Of a DNA stretch of 64,000 nt, positions 1 through 9,031 are shown one piece after another. The stretch lies in the NCBI RefSeq assembly GCF_024707545.1, contig NZ_CP062229.1, forward strand, positions 5,871,501-5,935,500. Direction: 5' to 3'. A program made the position numbers and the translations under genes. A model generated the notes under the pieces. It ran no database searches. It was given only the letters and a program-made list of their open reading frames with translations, and was not told the DNA's origin. The stretch is from Mesorhizobium onobrychidis (lineage in GTDB: Bacteria > Pseudomonadota > Alphaproteobacteria > Rhizobiales > Rhizobiaceae). Within the stretch, counting starts at the first letter, position 1; each line of letters begins with the position of its first letter.

Positions 1-937
1 CGATCAGCAGCTCAACTTCGGTCGGCCTGAAATAGCGCGGATCCACCTCGATCAGGACAGCGCCTGATTTTGCATCGACGCCTTTTTCGTCAATACCGGA
101 ACCAACCCACTCGATCTCGATCCCGACCTCGCTGAATGCAAGCTCGACAAAGCGTCGGACCGAATTCTTTACGCCGGTTGCAAGGACGTAGTCATCCGGC
201 ACTTCATGCTGAAGGATTCTCCACATGCCTTCGACGTAATCGCGGGCATGGCCCCAATCCCGTTCAGCCGACAGATTGCCGAGGTAGAGCTTGTCCTGAA
301 GGCCGAGCCTGATTGCAGCCGCCGCGCGCGTGATCTTGCGGGTGACGAACGTCTCGCCGCGCATCGGGCTTTCGTGGTTGAACAGGATGCCGTTGGAAGC
401 ATGGATATCGTAAGCTTCGCGGTAATTCACGGTGATCCAGTAGGCATAAATCTTTGCCGCCGCATATGGCGACCGAGGATAGAAAGGCGTCGTCTCCCGT
501 TGCGGGATCTCCTGCACCTTGCCGTAGAGCTCGGAAGTCGACGCCTGATAAAAACGCGTCTTTTTTGTCAGGCCAAGCAGCCGGATGGCTTCGAGGAGAC
601 GCAATGTGCCGATCGCGTCGGCGTTCGCGGTATATTCCGCGGTCTCGAAGCTCACCTGAACATGCGATTGCGCCGCGAGATTGTAGATCTCGTCCGGCTG
701 CACCTCCTGGACGATGCGGATCAGGTTGGTGGCGTCGGTCATGTCGCCGTAATGCAGCGACAGCCTTACGTCCTTCTCATGCGGATCCTGGTAGAGATTA
801 TCGATGCGACCGGTGTTGAACGACGAGGAACGCCGCTTGATGCCATGGACGTCATAGCCCTTTGCCAGAAGAAGTTCCGCCAGATAGGCGCCATCCTGAC
901 CGGTGATGCCGGTGATGAGTGCGGTTTTTCGGCTCAT
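1..937 (-). CDS. gmd: GDP-mannose 4,6-dehydratase (3' end outside window)
   Basis: Converts GDP-mannose to GDP-4-keto-6-deoxymannose, the precursor of GDP-fucose, GDP-rhamnose and related sugars for surface polysaccharide. Translation from the ATG at 937 begins [19 protein letters not shown], with the Rossmann GxxGxxG motif. It continues with the typical Gmd segments [25 protein letters not shown] and [12 protein letters not shown] (YxxxK catalytic pair). About 312 codons are present and only the last residues are missing at the window edge. It is followed upstream by a polyprenyl-phosphate sugar transferase on the same strand, which supports an exopolysaccharide or lipopolysaccharide locus. 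Large plus-strand frames over it are shadows. Confidence 0.95.
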   Translation of the reverse strand, partial: MSRKTALITGITGQDGAYLAELLLAKGYDVHGIKRRSSSFNTGRIDNLYQDPHEKDVRLSLHYGDMTDATNLIRIVQEVQPDEIYNLAAQSHVQVSFETAEYTANADAIGTLRLLEAIRLLGLTKKTRFYQASTSELYGKVQEIPQRETTPFYPRSPYAAAKIYAYWITVNYREAYDIHASNGILFNHESPMRGETFVTRKITRAAAAIRLGLQDKLYLGNLSAERDWGHARDYVEGMWRILQHEVPDDYVLATGVKNSVRRFVELAFSEVGIEIEWVGSGIDEKGVDAKSGAVLIEVDPRYFRPTEVELLI

Positions 938-1029
938 TTCGTTCCCTTCGGCGGCTCTAGAAACACAACCATATTCTCCAGTCGAACGGCGGCATTCGAC
1001 CCCTGGAGCAGACTAATTCAACTCGGCTA

Positions 1030-2304
1030 CTATCGGGACCCAAACCCGCTTAGCATGGTTTTTAGGGTCCTCAGCACAATAACGATATCAAGCCATGGCG
1101 AGAAATTCTTGATGTAGTAGAAATCATAATGCAGCTTCTCGATCTCGTCGTCGTCGTCCGACACATATCCCTGATTCACCTGAGCCCACCCGGAAATTCC
1201 TGGGCGAACGATATTTCGGTAGCGATAGAACGGCAGCGCCATCGAATAATGAGAAGACAACACCGTCGCTTCGGGGCGGGGCCCAATCCAACTCATCTCC
1301 GAGCGAACGATATTTATCAACTGCGGCAGTTCGTCAATTCGGCTCCTGCGAAGGAAGCGGCCGAGCCGGGTGATCCTGTTATCGCCCGGCTTCGTCACTG
1401 CAAGACTGCGAACGTTCGCCGCCTCAGGTGCGCTGACGGTCATCGTTCGGAACTTGTACACCGTAAACGATCTTCCGCCATAACCGAGGCGCTCCTGACG
1501 AAATATGGCGGGCCCAGGAGATTCCAGCTTAATCATTATCGCAACCAGGGTCAGGAATGGCGCTAGCATAATCAGGGCCAACAGGGCGCAGACCCAGTCG
1601 ATCACCTGCTTGATCTTGAGATAGGCCTGGTTGGGATTAAGCGAACCCAACGTATTTTCGGACAAATGCTCGATTTCGACGCGACCCGTCAGCGATTCAC
1701 TGATCTGCTTGACGTGATAGACAGGAACGCCTGCGAGAGCCTGGTCGGCTATGTAGCGCTCCCAATCATCGGATAGCTCGGCACGAAGGTCGGCAACAAC
1801 GCCGCTCACGCGATCAATGACCGTTTCGGGGGAGCGGAGCCAATGCCAATTCACGCCGCCAATCTCTTCAAGACGACTGACAGCCCCGCCTGGAACCACG
1901 GCGAGACTGTACGGGTCCAGGCGCCGGCTCAGGATGCTCAGACCGAAATACCAGAAGATCGACAGGGTCAAACTGCCGGCTGCCTGGAACGCGCTATAGT
2001 CAATTCGGAACAGGAAAATTCCCAAATATACAAGTCCGTAGGACAGCGCAAAGGTGGGCATAATATAGCCAGCAGCCGCAACGCCAGGCAGATTGATTAT
2101 TCGGCGAAAGAAAAAAAAGCCTGCAGTATGTGCGACGATGCCCGCGAAGATCGTAATCTGAATGTTGGAATAGGAAAATATATTTGGATCGATCAGCATC
2201 CTAACCAGCGCTGGAGTTAGAATTGCAAAAGCCAATCCACCAATAAGCTGGAACCTAATCCGGTGCAGCAGGTGCCGCTGATTTTTCGGCTTTATGATGG
2301 ACAT
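1030..2304 (-). CDS. Polyprenyl-phosphate hexose-1-phosphate transferase (initiating sugar transferase)
   Basis: A 424-aa membrane protein of the WbaP/ExoY type, which loads the first sugar phosphate onto undecaprenyl phosphate for polysaccharide assembly. The N-terminal third has four to five hydrophobic segments. A soluble CoA-binding-like domain follows (about residues 140-215), then one membrane segment, and the catalytic domain with KFRTM, RRSRIDELPQL and GPRPE motifs. The C-terminus YDFYYIKNFSPWLD is typical. The ATG at 2304 was chosen over an in-frame TTG at 2310; neither has a strong ribosome binding site. It lies between gmd and a NusG-like gene. Which sugar it transfers cannot be read from the sequence. 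Confidence 0.9.
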   Translation of the reverse strand: MSIIKPKNQRHLLHRIRFQLIGGLAFAILTPALVRMLIDPNIFSYSNIQITIFAGIVAHTAGFFFFRRIINLPGVAAAGYIMPTFALSYGLVYLGIFLFRIDYSAFQAAGSLTLSIFWYFGLSILSRRLDPYSLAVVPGGAVSRLEEIGGVNWHWLRSPETVIDRVSGVVADLRAELSDDWERYIADQALAGVPVYHVKQISESLTGRVEIEHLSENTLGSLNPNQAYLKIKQVIDWVCALLALIMLAPFLTLVAIMIKLESPGPAIFRQERLGYGGRSFTVYKFRTMTVSAPEAANVRSLAVTKPGDNRITRLGRFLRRSRIDELPQLINIVRSEMSWIGPRPEATVLSSHYSMALPFYRYRNIVRPGISGWAQVNQGYVSDDDDEIEKLHYDFYYIKNFSPWLDIVIVLRTLKTMLSGFGSR

Positions 2305-2504
2305 ATTCAATTCAGAGCGCTCTCTAGTGAAGTCACCGAAAAACGGTCAGGAAACGTTCGCATTCCATGAAAAATACAGAGATTGTCAGGCTTCGTGTCC
2401 ATTCGCGCGCAAGGCAACCTTGCGAAGCATAGCAAACACTGCAGCTGCTGCGGCAAGAATCGCTTTCATTCTACCGGTATGCTTCGGCTCCAACAATGGC
2501 TACC

Positions 2505-2530
2505 GCACTCCCGGGTGAAACCCGAGAGCC
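2505..2530. repeat. Small GGGT/ACCC hairpin between the sugar transferase and NusG-like genes
   Basis: A short inverted repeat (ctcccgggt, gaaa loop, cccgagag) sits in the 269-bp gap between the two genes. It resembles the hairpin inserted in the mosaic repeat near 14770 (ccctcgggt / gcccgaggg). It has no downstream T-run, so it is more likely a dispersed palindrome than a terminator. The rest of the gap holds nothing I recognise. Confidence 0.4.
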
Positions 2531-2573
2531 GCCTTTGCAGCACTTGCACCGCATGACCTGGCGTCAGTTGCGG

Positions 2574-3137
2574 TTATGCGATCGCGACGAGTTCCCTTGA
2601 ATCCATGTCAACAGGGATCTCGCCATTCATGATGGCAACCAGGACTCGGGCCCTTCCGGCTGGATCGAGCCGGTCAAGGCGACCGATCATCTCCGCGAAA
2701 GGACCTGAAAGAATCCGAACCGATGCGCCCGCAGCAAGCCCTCCGCTGAAATCAAGCAGGCCATCCCTGCCAGTCAGGGCTATGAACCGCTCCACCAACC
2801 CTGACGGGACCGGCAATGGCCGCTCGCCCTGCATGATGAGTGAGCGCACACCGAACGTTCCATTGACCGAGCGCCACCGCTGCAGCGCGACATCGAGGGC
2901 GATGAACATGTAACCTGGAAAATAGGCCGCCGGTCGCGTCTCGATGCGCCGGGCATGACGTGTGGTCTTCTCGCAGCGAGGCGTAAACGGGTGAAACCCC
3001 TGTATCCGGAGATGCCGTTCGGCGACGTCTTCTTTTCCCGGAAATATGCTGGCGGCATACCAGCGTGCTGCGGTGCCGGTTGCGCGCCGTTGCGACGATA
3101 CAGTCGCCTTAACAGTTGTTTTTTCCGGGCTGGTCAC
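2574..3137 (-). CDS. NusG-like (RfaH/UpxY-type) transcription antitermination protein
   Basis: A specialised NusG paralogue that probably lets RNA polymerase read through the adjacent long polysaccharide operon. The NGN domain begins near RWYAASIFPGKEDVAERHL and contains AAYFPGYMFIALD, the NusG FPGY signature. The C-terminal KOW-type domain follows (GASVRILSGPFAEMIGRL). The open frame extends to a TTG at 3206, but the extra N-terminus is Arg/Cys-rich and not NusG-like. A GTG at 3137 gives 187 aa, closer to the family's roughly 170-180 aa; the start is uncertain. A 16-bp perfect palindrome lies upstream. Confidence 0.8.
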   Translation of the reverse strand: MTSPEKTTVKATVSSQRRATGTAARWYAASIFPGKEDVAERHLRIQGFHPFTPRCEKTTRHARRIETRPAAYFPGYMFIALDVALQRWRSVNGTFGVRSLIMQGERPLPVPSGLVERFIALTGRDGLLDFSGGLAAGASVRILSGPFAEMIGRLDRLDPAGRARVLVAIMNGEIPVDMDSRELVAIA

Positions 3138-3571
3138 ACGACTCGCTCTCGGCCGTTTTCGGCATGGTTGACGGCAAGGGTTACGACAGCGTGAAGATAC
3201 CAGCAAGCAACCATCTCGCGAGAATCAAGCTTCGTCGAAAAAATCCTGTTAATTGTCCACTACTTTAGCTGCAGCTAAAAGTCATCGAGCCGCTTTCTGT
3301 TTTAGCTATCCAGCAGCGGTATCGAGCAATTGCGTCGATATGTAGCTGCCTGGTTACGCTGATTCGCGAACCGCTGGCTCTTCTGGTGCTTAATCGGTCG
3401 ATTTGAACATAGTGTGACGGTTATCGTTAGCAAAGCGTTACCGACCCCTTGGCGGCGGCCTGCTTTGACGAGAACTCGCGGCAGGCCGTCGCTGAAACGG
3501 GACCCTTCCACGATCACATCCTGTGGTTGCGTGGACTCGATCAGTGCAACGCCCGATCTATCGACCAGAGT
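3138..3571. other. 434-bp intergenic region upstream of the NusG-like gene
   Basis: Both flanking genes read leftward, so this gap should carry the promoter of the NusG-like gene. The only clear element is the palindrome at 3264-3279. Short frames across the region show no family resemblance and I treat them as noise. Confidence 0.5.
3264..3279. promoter_or_regulatory. 16-bp perfect palindrome, candidate operator
   Basis: TTTAGCTGCAGCTAAA is a perfect inverted repeat 127 bp upstream of the chosen start of the NusG-like gene. Size and symmetry suit a dimeric regulator binding site. The binding protein is unknown. Confidence 0.45.
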
Positions 3572-4156
3572 TCAGGAGCGTTTGAGCAGCGACCAGACGG
3601 CTGGCACAAGGCTTGCTGCCAGGCCGGCCTTGATCAGGTCGCCGACGATGAAGGGCACGACGCCGAACTGCCATGACTTTTCCGGGCCGATGAGCAGTGC
3701 CAGCCAGGCAAAGCCCATCGCCATCATGACGATTTCGGCAACCAGAATCGCGTTGAAGAGCTTGATCGGATGGCGATCCCAACCGCGATCGGCGGCCCAG
3801 CCGACGATCGCCGCCATGACCACGAAGCCGGCAAGATAGCCGCCGGTCGAGCCGAGCATGTAAGCGATGCCGATGCCCTTTTCCGGCGTGCCCTGGAAGA
3901 CCGGAAGACCCATGGCGCCCTCCGCCATGTAGAGAAGCAGCGTGGCGACGCCGAGGCGCATGCCGAATGCTGCGGCGATCAGAAAGACGGCTAAGGTCTG
4001 CATCGAGATGTCAACCGGCCCGAGCAGAACTCTGGTCTTGGCAGACAAGGTCAGCACCAGCGTTCCAACAATCGCCAGCAGAAGTTGCGTCGCCAGGCGG
4101 GCCGCGCCCTTTTCAGGCAAAGCGAGAGAAACAAGCGGCGTCGTTGCAATTGCCAT
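3572..4156 (-). CDS. bioY: Biotin transporter BioY
   Basis: The substrate-binding membrane subunit of a biotin ECF-type transporter. The 194-aa protein has about six hydrophobic segments and the BioY hallmarks: RVLLGPVDISMQTLAVFL after the first helix, then YMAEGAMGLPVFQG and GSTGGYLAGF. The start was set at ATG 4156, preceded by GAGGAAGACC; an in-frame ATG at 4168 is the alternative. No bioM or bioN gene for the energising module is adjacent, which is common because some BioY proteins work alone. It is divergent from the MBL-fold gene. Confidence 0.93.
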   Translation of the reverse strand: MAIATTPLVSLALPEKGAARLATQLLLAIVGTLVLTLSAKTRVLLGPVDISMQTLAVFLIAAAFGMRLGVATLLLYMAEGAMGLPVFQGTPEKGIGIAYMLGSTGGYLAGFVVMAAIVGWAADRGWDRHPIKLFNAILVAEIVMMAMGFAWLALLIGPEKSWQFGVVPFIVGDLIKAGLAASLVPAVWSLLKRS

Positions 4157-4272
4157 GGTCTTCCTCATTCCGGACTGCCGCAGATCGCGGCCTTGCGTTT
4201 TCCTATATTGGCTTCCGTGTTATGCGGCAATCGGTTTTGCCGTCTCCAGAACAGAGCTGAACGACATTCCCT

Positions 4273-5181
4273 ATGGCGCTGACATTCGACACAGACTTCG
4301 ACCCGCCCTACGGCCAGGGCGTGACCGTTGCGCCCGACGTGCTCCGGATTACCGCGAAAAATCCCAGCCCGTTCACCTTTTACGGCACCAACAGCTACAT
4401 CGTCGGGCGCAAAACGCTGGCGGTGATCGATCCGGGTCCGGATGACGATGCGCATCTCAAGACACTGCTCGAGGTGATCGGAGACAGGCCGGTCAGCCAC
4501 ATTTTCGTCAGCCACACGCATCGCGACCATTCTCCGCTGGCAGCGCGGCTGAAGCAGCACACCGGCGCAATTGTACTGGCCGAAGGTCGGCATCGGCCGG
4601 CGAGGCCGCTGCGCATCGGCGAGGTCAATCCGCTCGACGCCAGCGCCGACACCGCCTTTAATCCGGATATCGCGCTTGCCGACGATACGGTGATCGACGA
4701 CGACGGCTGGGCGATCAGAACGGTGCTGACGCCGGGCCATACCGCCAATCATGCGGCTTTTGCGCTGGAAGGAACAGGTATCCTGTTCTCGGCCGATCAC
4801 GTCATGGCTTGGTCAACCTCCATCGTTGCGCCGCCGGACGGCGCCATGGCCGACTATATGGCCTCGCTGGATCGGCTGATCGAGCGCGACGATCGCCTGC
4901 TGCTGCCCGGTCACGGCGGGCCGGTGACAGCACCGCGCAGCTTCATGCGCGAGTTGAAGTCGCATCGCAGGACGCGCGAGCAAGCGATCCTGGAGCGCCT
5001 CAGAAGCGGCGACCGGACGATCAAGGAGATGGTCGCGGCGATCTACAGGGATACCGATCCGCGCCTGCATGGCGCGGCCGGCCTGTCGGTGCTTGCCCAT
5101 CTCGAGGACCTGGTGGCCCGCGGCCTCATCACCACCGACGGCGACCCGGCGATCGACGGCATATTCAGGCCGCCTGGCTAA
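4273..5181 (+). CDS. MBL-fold metallo-hydrolase, LACTB2-like
   Basis: A 302-aa metallo-beta-lactamase-fold hydrolase. The metal-binding motif is SHTHRDH (H81, H83, D85, H86), followed by the later ligands GHTANH, SADH and LPGHGG. A C-terminal winged-helix-like tail (about residues 225-300, with MVAAIYRDTDPRLHGAA and VLAHLEDLVARG) matches the LACTB2 group, whose human member is an endoribonuclease; the bacterial substrate is unknown. Its TAA stop lies inside the left terminal repeat of the MITE-like element that follows. Confidence 0.88.
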   Translation: MALTFDTDFDPPYGQGVTVAPDVLRITAKNPSPFTFYGTNSYIVGRKTLAVIDPGPDDDAHLKTLLEVIGDRPVSHIFVSHTHRDHSPLAARLKQHTGAIVLAEGRHRPARPLRIGEVNPLDASADTAFNPDIALADDTVIDDDGWAIRTVLTPGHTANHAAFALEGTGILFSADHVMAWSTSIVAPPDGAMADYMASLDRLIERDDRLLLPGHGGPVTAPRSFMRELKSHRRTREQAILERLRSGDRTIKEMVAAIYRDTDPRLHGAAGLSVLAHLEDLVARGLITTDGDPAIDGIFRPPG

Positions 5182-5328
5182 GAGACCGTTTGGAAACTCC
5201 ACTCTGGCGGCCATCTGATGGCGCTTTCTGCGCTTGCGGTGCTCACGGACCCAAATGTCCGCTGCGCGCCGGTTCTCGAAACCACCACCATATGACTCGC
5301 CAGAGCGAATTTCGAAACAGTCTCTAAG
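5178..5328. repeat. MITE-like intergenic element with imperfect terminal inverted repeats
   Basis: The left end CTAAGAGACCGTTTGGAAA (5178-5196) matches the reverse complement of 5310-5328 at 16 of 19 positions. A second paired block, ctctggcg (5202-5209) with cgccagag (5298-5305), extends the arms to about 32 bp. The roughly 90-bp interior has its own small hairpin around cggac/gtccg and no coding content. Size, arms and intergenic placement fit rhizobial palindromic mosaic elements. The left arm supplies the stop codon of the hydrolase gene. Confidence 0.75.
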
Positions 5329-5363
5329 ATCCCGCCACGAACTCACACTACGCTCCTGAAAGC

Positions 5364-6284
5364 TCAGAACCGGCTGGAACGTTCTTCCGGTTGAGGTGAC
5401 TTTAAACCCTGGCAAGAGCATTCCGGATTGGCCGGAAGTCGCGCGGCGGTCTCCAGCGCAACCCGCGAGGCTGTCATGGAGAGATTGGGCAGCACGTCCT
5501 CCTGCAGCAATTTCCGGCGATTGCGGTCCATATAGTCGTTGAAGCCCGCCGTGACGAACGCACAGGGCACGAAGCAAGCGCCGATCTCGCGCGCCAAGGT
5601 GGCCTCAGGGGCAATAGAATGGTTAAGCACATCCGCCCCCATGCCGCGATACGCCAAGGCTTCGGCTGGGGTTGTCAGTCGCGGCCCGTAACAGTGGGCA
5701 GCCACCAACTGCTGTTCGATGCCATGAACGCGGCATTCGGCCGGCCAATGACGGCGGGCCGTTTCGACCAGAACCGCCGCACATCTTGGACACACGATCT
5801 GCTTGCCCGAACAGTCAAAGCTCTGGCGGTCCGGAAGCAGTGAAAACGGGGTCTGCGTCAGTTCGATGATATCGGCGGTCACCACCATGTCTCCGGGCTG
5901 GATCGCCTTGTTGACGGCGCCAACGGTCGAGCAGGCGAGAACTTGCCTTACACCCGCCCGCATCAATACCCAGAACGCGCGGCGATGGCAGGAATGGTCG
6001 ATATGGTCGCGGGGATTGCCGTGCGAATACATGCACAGCGCCCGCTTCGCTCTCCCTTCGGCTGTAATCGAGGCATCGAACTCGAGCAGCTTCCAGTTGT
6101 CGGTACGACCGAAAGGTGTTTCAAAACTCATGTCGCGCCGCAACGTGCGCACGCCATCGAATTCGACATCTTCCGGGAAGGCAAGCCCCCAGTTTGCCGA
6201 CCCGGTGATGATAGCCAACCCTACCTGAGGTATCTCCGTCGAATGATCCGCCGGAGCGCCGGCTGCGTGATGATTTGTAGGCAT
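5364..6284 (-). CDS. mtnP: 5'-methylthioadenosine phosphorylase family protein
   Basis: A phosphorolytic nucleosidase of the MTAP/PNP class, predicted to cleave 5'-methylthioadenosine or a related purine nucleoside to base and sugar-1-phosphate. Visible landmarks are the N-terminal phosphate-loop-like IITGSANWG, the SHGNPRDHIDH segment (counterpart of the MTAP HGxxRxHxP motif), ACSTVGAVNKAIQPGDMVV and the late AHCYGPRLTTPAEA. The ATG at 6284 has a GGAAG ribosome binding site and lies 15 bp after the upstream permease stop, giving 306 aa. It is the last gene of an ABC transporter operon, so imported substrate is probably fed to it. Exact nucleoside specificity is inferred. Confidence 0.8.
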   Translation of the reverse strand: MPTNHHAAGAPADHSTEIPQVGLAIITGSANWGLAFPEDVEFDGVRTLRRDMSFETPFGRTDNWKLLEFDASITAEGRAKRALCMYSHGNPRDHIDHSCHRRAFWVLMRAGVRQVLACSTVGAVNKAIQPGDMVVTADIIELTQTPFSLLPDRQSFDCSGKQIVCPRCAAVLVETARRHWPAECRVHGIEQQLVAAHCYGPRLTTPAEALAYRGMGADVLNHSIAPEATLAREIGACFVPCAFVTAGFNDYMDRNRRKLLQEDVLPNLSMTASRVALETAARLPANPECSCQGLKSPQPEERSSRF

Positions 6285-6298
6285 GCTTCCAGTCTCGG

Positions 6299-7099
6299 TC
6301 AGGATTTTTGGCGAAGGGCGACCATCAGGACGACGACCACAACAATAGCGGTCCACAATGTCGAGATCGCTGCAATGGTCGGATCGATCTGATCGCGCAG
6401 CGACACGAACATGAGCTTCGGCATCGTGCTGTTGCGACCACTTGCGACGAAGATCGAAATCACAGACTCGTCGAGCGACGTCAGGAAGGCCATCAATGTC
6501 GCCGACAACAAGCTGATCCGAAGTTGCGGAACGATTATTCCGCCAATAGCTCTGGCCCAGTTCGCACCAAGGCTACGCGCCGCCTGAACCTGGTTCCAGT
6601 CAAAGCGAGCCAGGGCGGGCAGCAACACAATGCACGCCACCGGAACGGCCAGCACCACATGTCCGACCAGCACACCGAACAACGTTCCGACCAAACGTTG
6701 TGCCGCCAGCACAAAAAAGAGGCCGATCGCAAGCAGGATTCCTGGGGTGATCGAGGGGGTGAGCAGGACGCTCTGGATGGCCGCAGCAGTCTTCCCACCG
6801 AGCCGATTCATTGAGATGCAGGCGAGCAGCGCAAAAGGCACCGCGATCAGCGCCGTCAATGTCCCAAGGATCAGGCTCGTCCTGAGTGCAGCCATCCACG
6901 TCGCCGAGCCGAAGAAGTTCTCGTACCAACGCAACGAGTAGGCGTGCGGCGGAAACTCGAGGAGATTCGACGCCGAGAAGGAAAGCGGCACCACCACGAG
7001 CGTCGGCAACATCAGAAATGCCATCACAAGAGCAGCAAAGCCCCAGAGGACAATGCGGGCCAGTCTGTTGTGCGGGTACGCCTCAAGCATGGGAGGCAT
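6299..7099 (-). CDS. ABC transporter permease, PotC-like
   Basis: An inner-membrane permease of the spermidine/putrescine class, about 266 aa with six predicted helices. The cytoplasmic EAA loop is seen in QAARSLGANWARAIGGIIVPQL. The frame opens with TTG at 7102; ATG 7099 or ATG 7090 are the realistic starts, overlapping the end of the upstream permease and implying translational coupling. It forms an operon with the second permease, the ATPase and the binding protein. Confidence 0.88.
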   Translation of the reverse strand: MPPMLEAYPHNRLARIVLWGFAALVMAFLMLPTLVVVPLSFSASNLLEFPPHAYSLRWYENFFGSATWMAALRTSLILGTLTALIAVPFALLACISMNRLGGKTAAAIQSVLLTPSITPGILLAIGLFFVLAAQRLVGTLFGVLVGHVVLAVPVACIVLLPALARFDWNQVQAARSLGANWARAIGGIIVPQLRISLLSATLMAFLTSLDESVISIFVASGRNSTMPKLMFVSLRDQIDPTIAAISTLWTAIVVVVVLMVALRQKS

Positions 7100-7970
7100 C
7101 AACTGTGTTCTGGGCCAGCAGGCGGCGTGCCGCCAGCAACATCACACCGATCAGCGCCATCAGAACGAGGAGCAGAATGCCCAGGACGCTCGCCGACCCC
7201 CAATCCTGAAAGGTCGATAGCGTTCGCTCGATCCGGGTAGAGAGAGGATTTACCTTGCCGCCGCCAAGCACCGCCGGCGTGATGAAAAAACCTATGGAAT
7301 AGATGAGAACGATGATCGAACCCGAGAAGATGCCGCCCGCCGAAAGTGGCATTATGACGGTGCGCATCACCTGCTCGAATGTGGCTCCCATGCTCGCTGC
7401 CGCGCGAATGAGGTTTTGGTCGATATCGCGCATCGCGGCATAAACGGGCAGCAGAAAGAGCGGCAGCATGTAGTGAACCATGCCGATCAGCGTTCCGGTG
7501 AAGTTATAGACCAGCGGCAAAGGCTCCGCCGTCAGGCCCGAACCGGTCAAAGCCGCGTTGATCAGGCCATCACGCCGCAAGAGCACGAGCCAGCCATAGG
7601 TGCGCACCAGGATAGCGGTCCACAATGGCAGCATGACGAAGGCCATCAGTACGTTGGCCACCCTTGGTCTGACGCTGGCCAGAGCGAGTGCCAGCGGGGT
7701 GCCTAGAAGAATGCAGATCGCCAGCGTGCCGAGGGACAGTTCAAGGGTCGTGACGAGCGCCGACCATGTCAGTCCGCTCGAAAGCACTTTCGCGTAGTTG
7801 CCGACAGTGTACTCACCCCCTGTGGTCAGGAAAGATTGCCGGATGATCCAAAGGATGGGCAGTATCGCCGCCAGTCCAACGATGAACAGCGCCGGGAGCG
7901 AAAGCGAAAGGAAGAATCGCCGCTCGCGTCGCGCATCTGCGGCGAGCGCAGGATCCGGAGTGACGGTCAC
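7083..7970 (-). CDS. ABC transporter permease, PotB-like
   Basis: The partner permease, 295 aa, with six or so hydrophobic segments and the EAA-type loop AAASMGATFEQVMRTVIMPL. The GTG start at 7970 overlaps the TGA of the ATPase gene by four bases (GTGA), a strong coupling signal that decides the start. It pairs with the PotC-like permease to form the membrane channel. Confidence 0.88.
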   Translation of the reverse strand: MTVTPDPALAADARRERRFFLSLSLPALFIVGLAAILPILWIIRQSFLTTGGEYTVGNYAKVLSSGLTWSALVTTLELSLGTLAICILLGTPLALALASVRPRVANVLMAFVMLPLWTAILVRTYGWLVLLRRDGLINAALTGSGLTAEPLPLVYNFTGTLIGMVHYMLPLFLLPVYAAMRDIDQNLIRAAASMGATFEQVMRTVIMPLSAGGIFSGSIIVLIYSIGFFITPAVLGGGKVNPLSTRIERTLSTFQDWGSASVLGILLLVLMALIGVMLLAARRLLAQNTVDASHA

Positions 7971-9007
7971 GCTGTCGCTCCCGGTATCGCGTGAACCTTC
8001 GCTGCTGGTGCATATGCGGTCATCCGCTGACCGGCGGCAAGCTCGGCGCAGCCGCCGGCCAGCGCTGCCGGAATGCAGACAAGAACCTCTTGCCCACCGT
8101 CAAGCGCCAGCGTCAAAAGCCAGTTTTCGCCGCGAAACGCCTTGGCGCGCAGTATCCCTTCGAGCGCCACTCCGTCTTGCCCGACGAGCTTCGCATCAAG
8201 ATGAAGGCTTTCCGCGCGGATCATCAAAGTCCCGCGTGACGCTTCGGCGCCATCGATCCTGCGCACCGAGCCTGGCGCCACAATGTTAGCCTCGCCCATG
8301 AACTCCGCGACGAAGCGAGTCGATGGACGATCATAAATCCGCTGCGGCGTATCGATCTGCTGGATGCGGCCGGAGTTCATCACCGCAATCCGGTCAGACA
8401 TAATCAGCGCTTCGCGCTGGTCATGGGTCACGTAGATTGTGGTGATCCCCAGATCATCGTGCAGACGCCGGATCTCGTACTGCATGGTTTCGCGTAGATT
8501 CTTGTCGAGCGCCGACAGCGGCTCGTCCATCAGCATCACGCGTGGTTCGAAGACGATCGCCCGCGCCAATGCCACACGTTGGCGCTGGCCGCCGGATAGT
8601 GCGGCAACATTGCGCTCCGCCAGACCATCCAGCTTCACGCGGGCCAGGGTGGCAAGCGCCCGCTGACGCGCCTCCGCTCTCGGCGTCTTGCGCAGCACCA
8701 GCGGATACGCGACATTCGCCAGGACATTCATGTGGGGAAACAAGGCGTAATTCTGGAATACTATGCCGATGTCCCGTTTGTTGGGCGCCAGGCGAGTGAT
8801 GTCCCGATCGCCCAACAAGAGTTGGCCGGAATCCGGCCGGACAAAACCGGCCAGAGCCATGAGTAACGTGGTTTTGCCAGATCCCGATGGCCCTAGCAGC
8901 GTGAGGAATTCGCCAGCTTGAATGTCGAGCGAAACATCATCCAGTGCGACGTAGGTCCCGTAAGCCTTGCTGACGCTGTCGATGGTGATCGGGAGCGACT
9001 TCATCAT
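7967..9007 (-). CDS. ABC transporter ATP-binding protein, PotA-like
   Basis: The cytoplasmic ATPase of the importer, 346 aa. Walker A is GPSGSGKTT, the signature is LSGGQRQRVALARA, Walker B is RVMLMDEPLSALD, and the H-loop is YVTHDQREAL. A TOBE-type C-terminal domain (about residues 270-340) is typical of the MalK/PotA group. The start ATG 9007 is followed by a second ATG; GGAGCAG precedes it. It lies just downstream of the binding-protein gene. Confidence 0.93.
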   Translation of the reverse strand: MMKSLPITIDSVSKAYGTYVALDDVSLDIQAGEFLTLLGPSGSGKTTLLMALAGFVRPDSGQLLLGDRDITRLAPNKRDIGIVFQNYALFPHMNVLANVAYPLVLRKTPRAEARQRALATLARVKLDGLAERNVAALSGGQRQRVALARAIVFEPRVMLMDEPLSALDKNLRETMQYEIRRLHDDLGITTIYVTHDQREALIMSDRIAVMNSGRIQQIDTPQRIYDRPSTRFVAEFMGEANIVAPGSVRRIDGAEASRGTLMIRAESLHLDAKLVGQDGVALEGILRAKAFRGENWLLTLALDGGQEVLVCIPAALAGGCAELAAGQRMTAYAPAAKVHAIPGATA

Positions 9008-9031
9008 CTGCTCCAGCCTTACAGCTGAGAC

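Noticed and set aside
206..1117. 303-codon plus-strand frame at the window start
   Set aside because: It is the shadow of gmd, whose minus-strand translation is clear but runs off the window edge.
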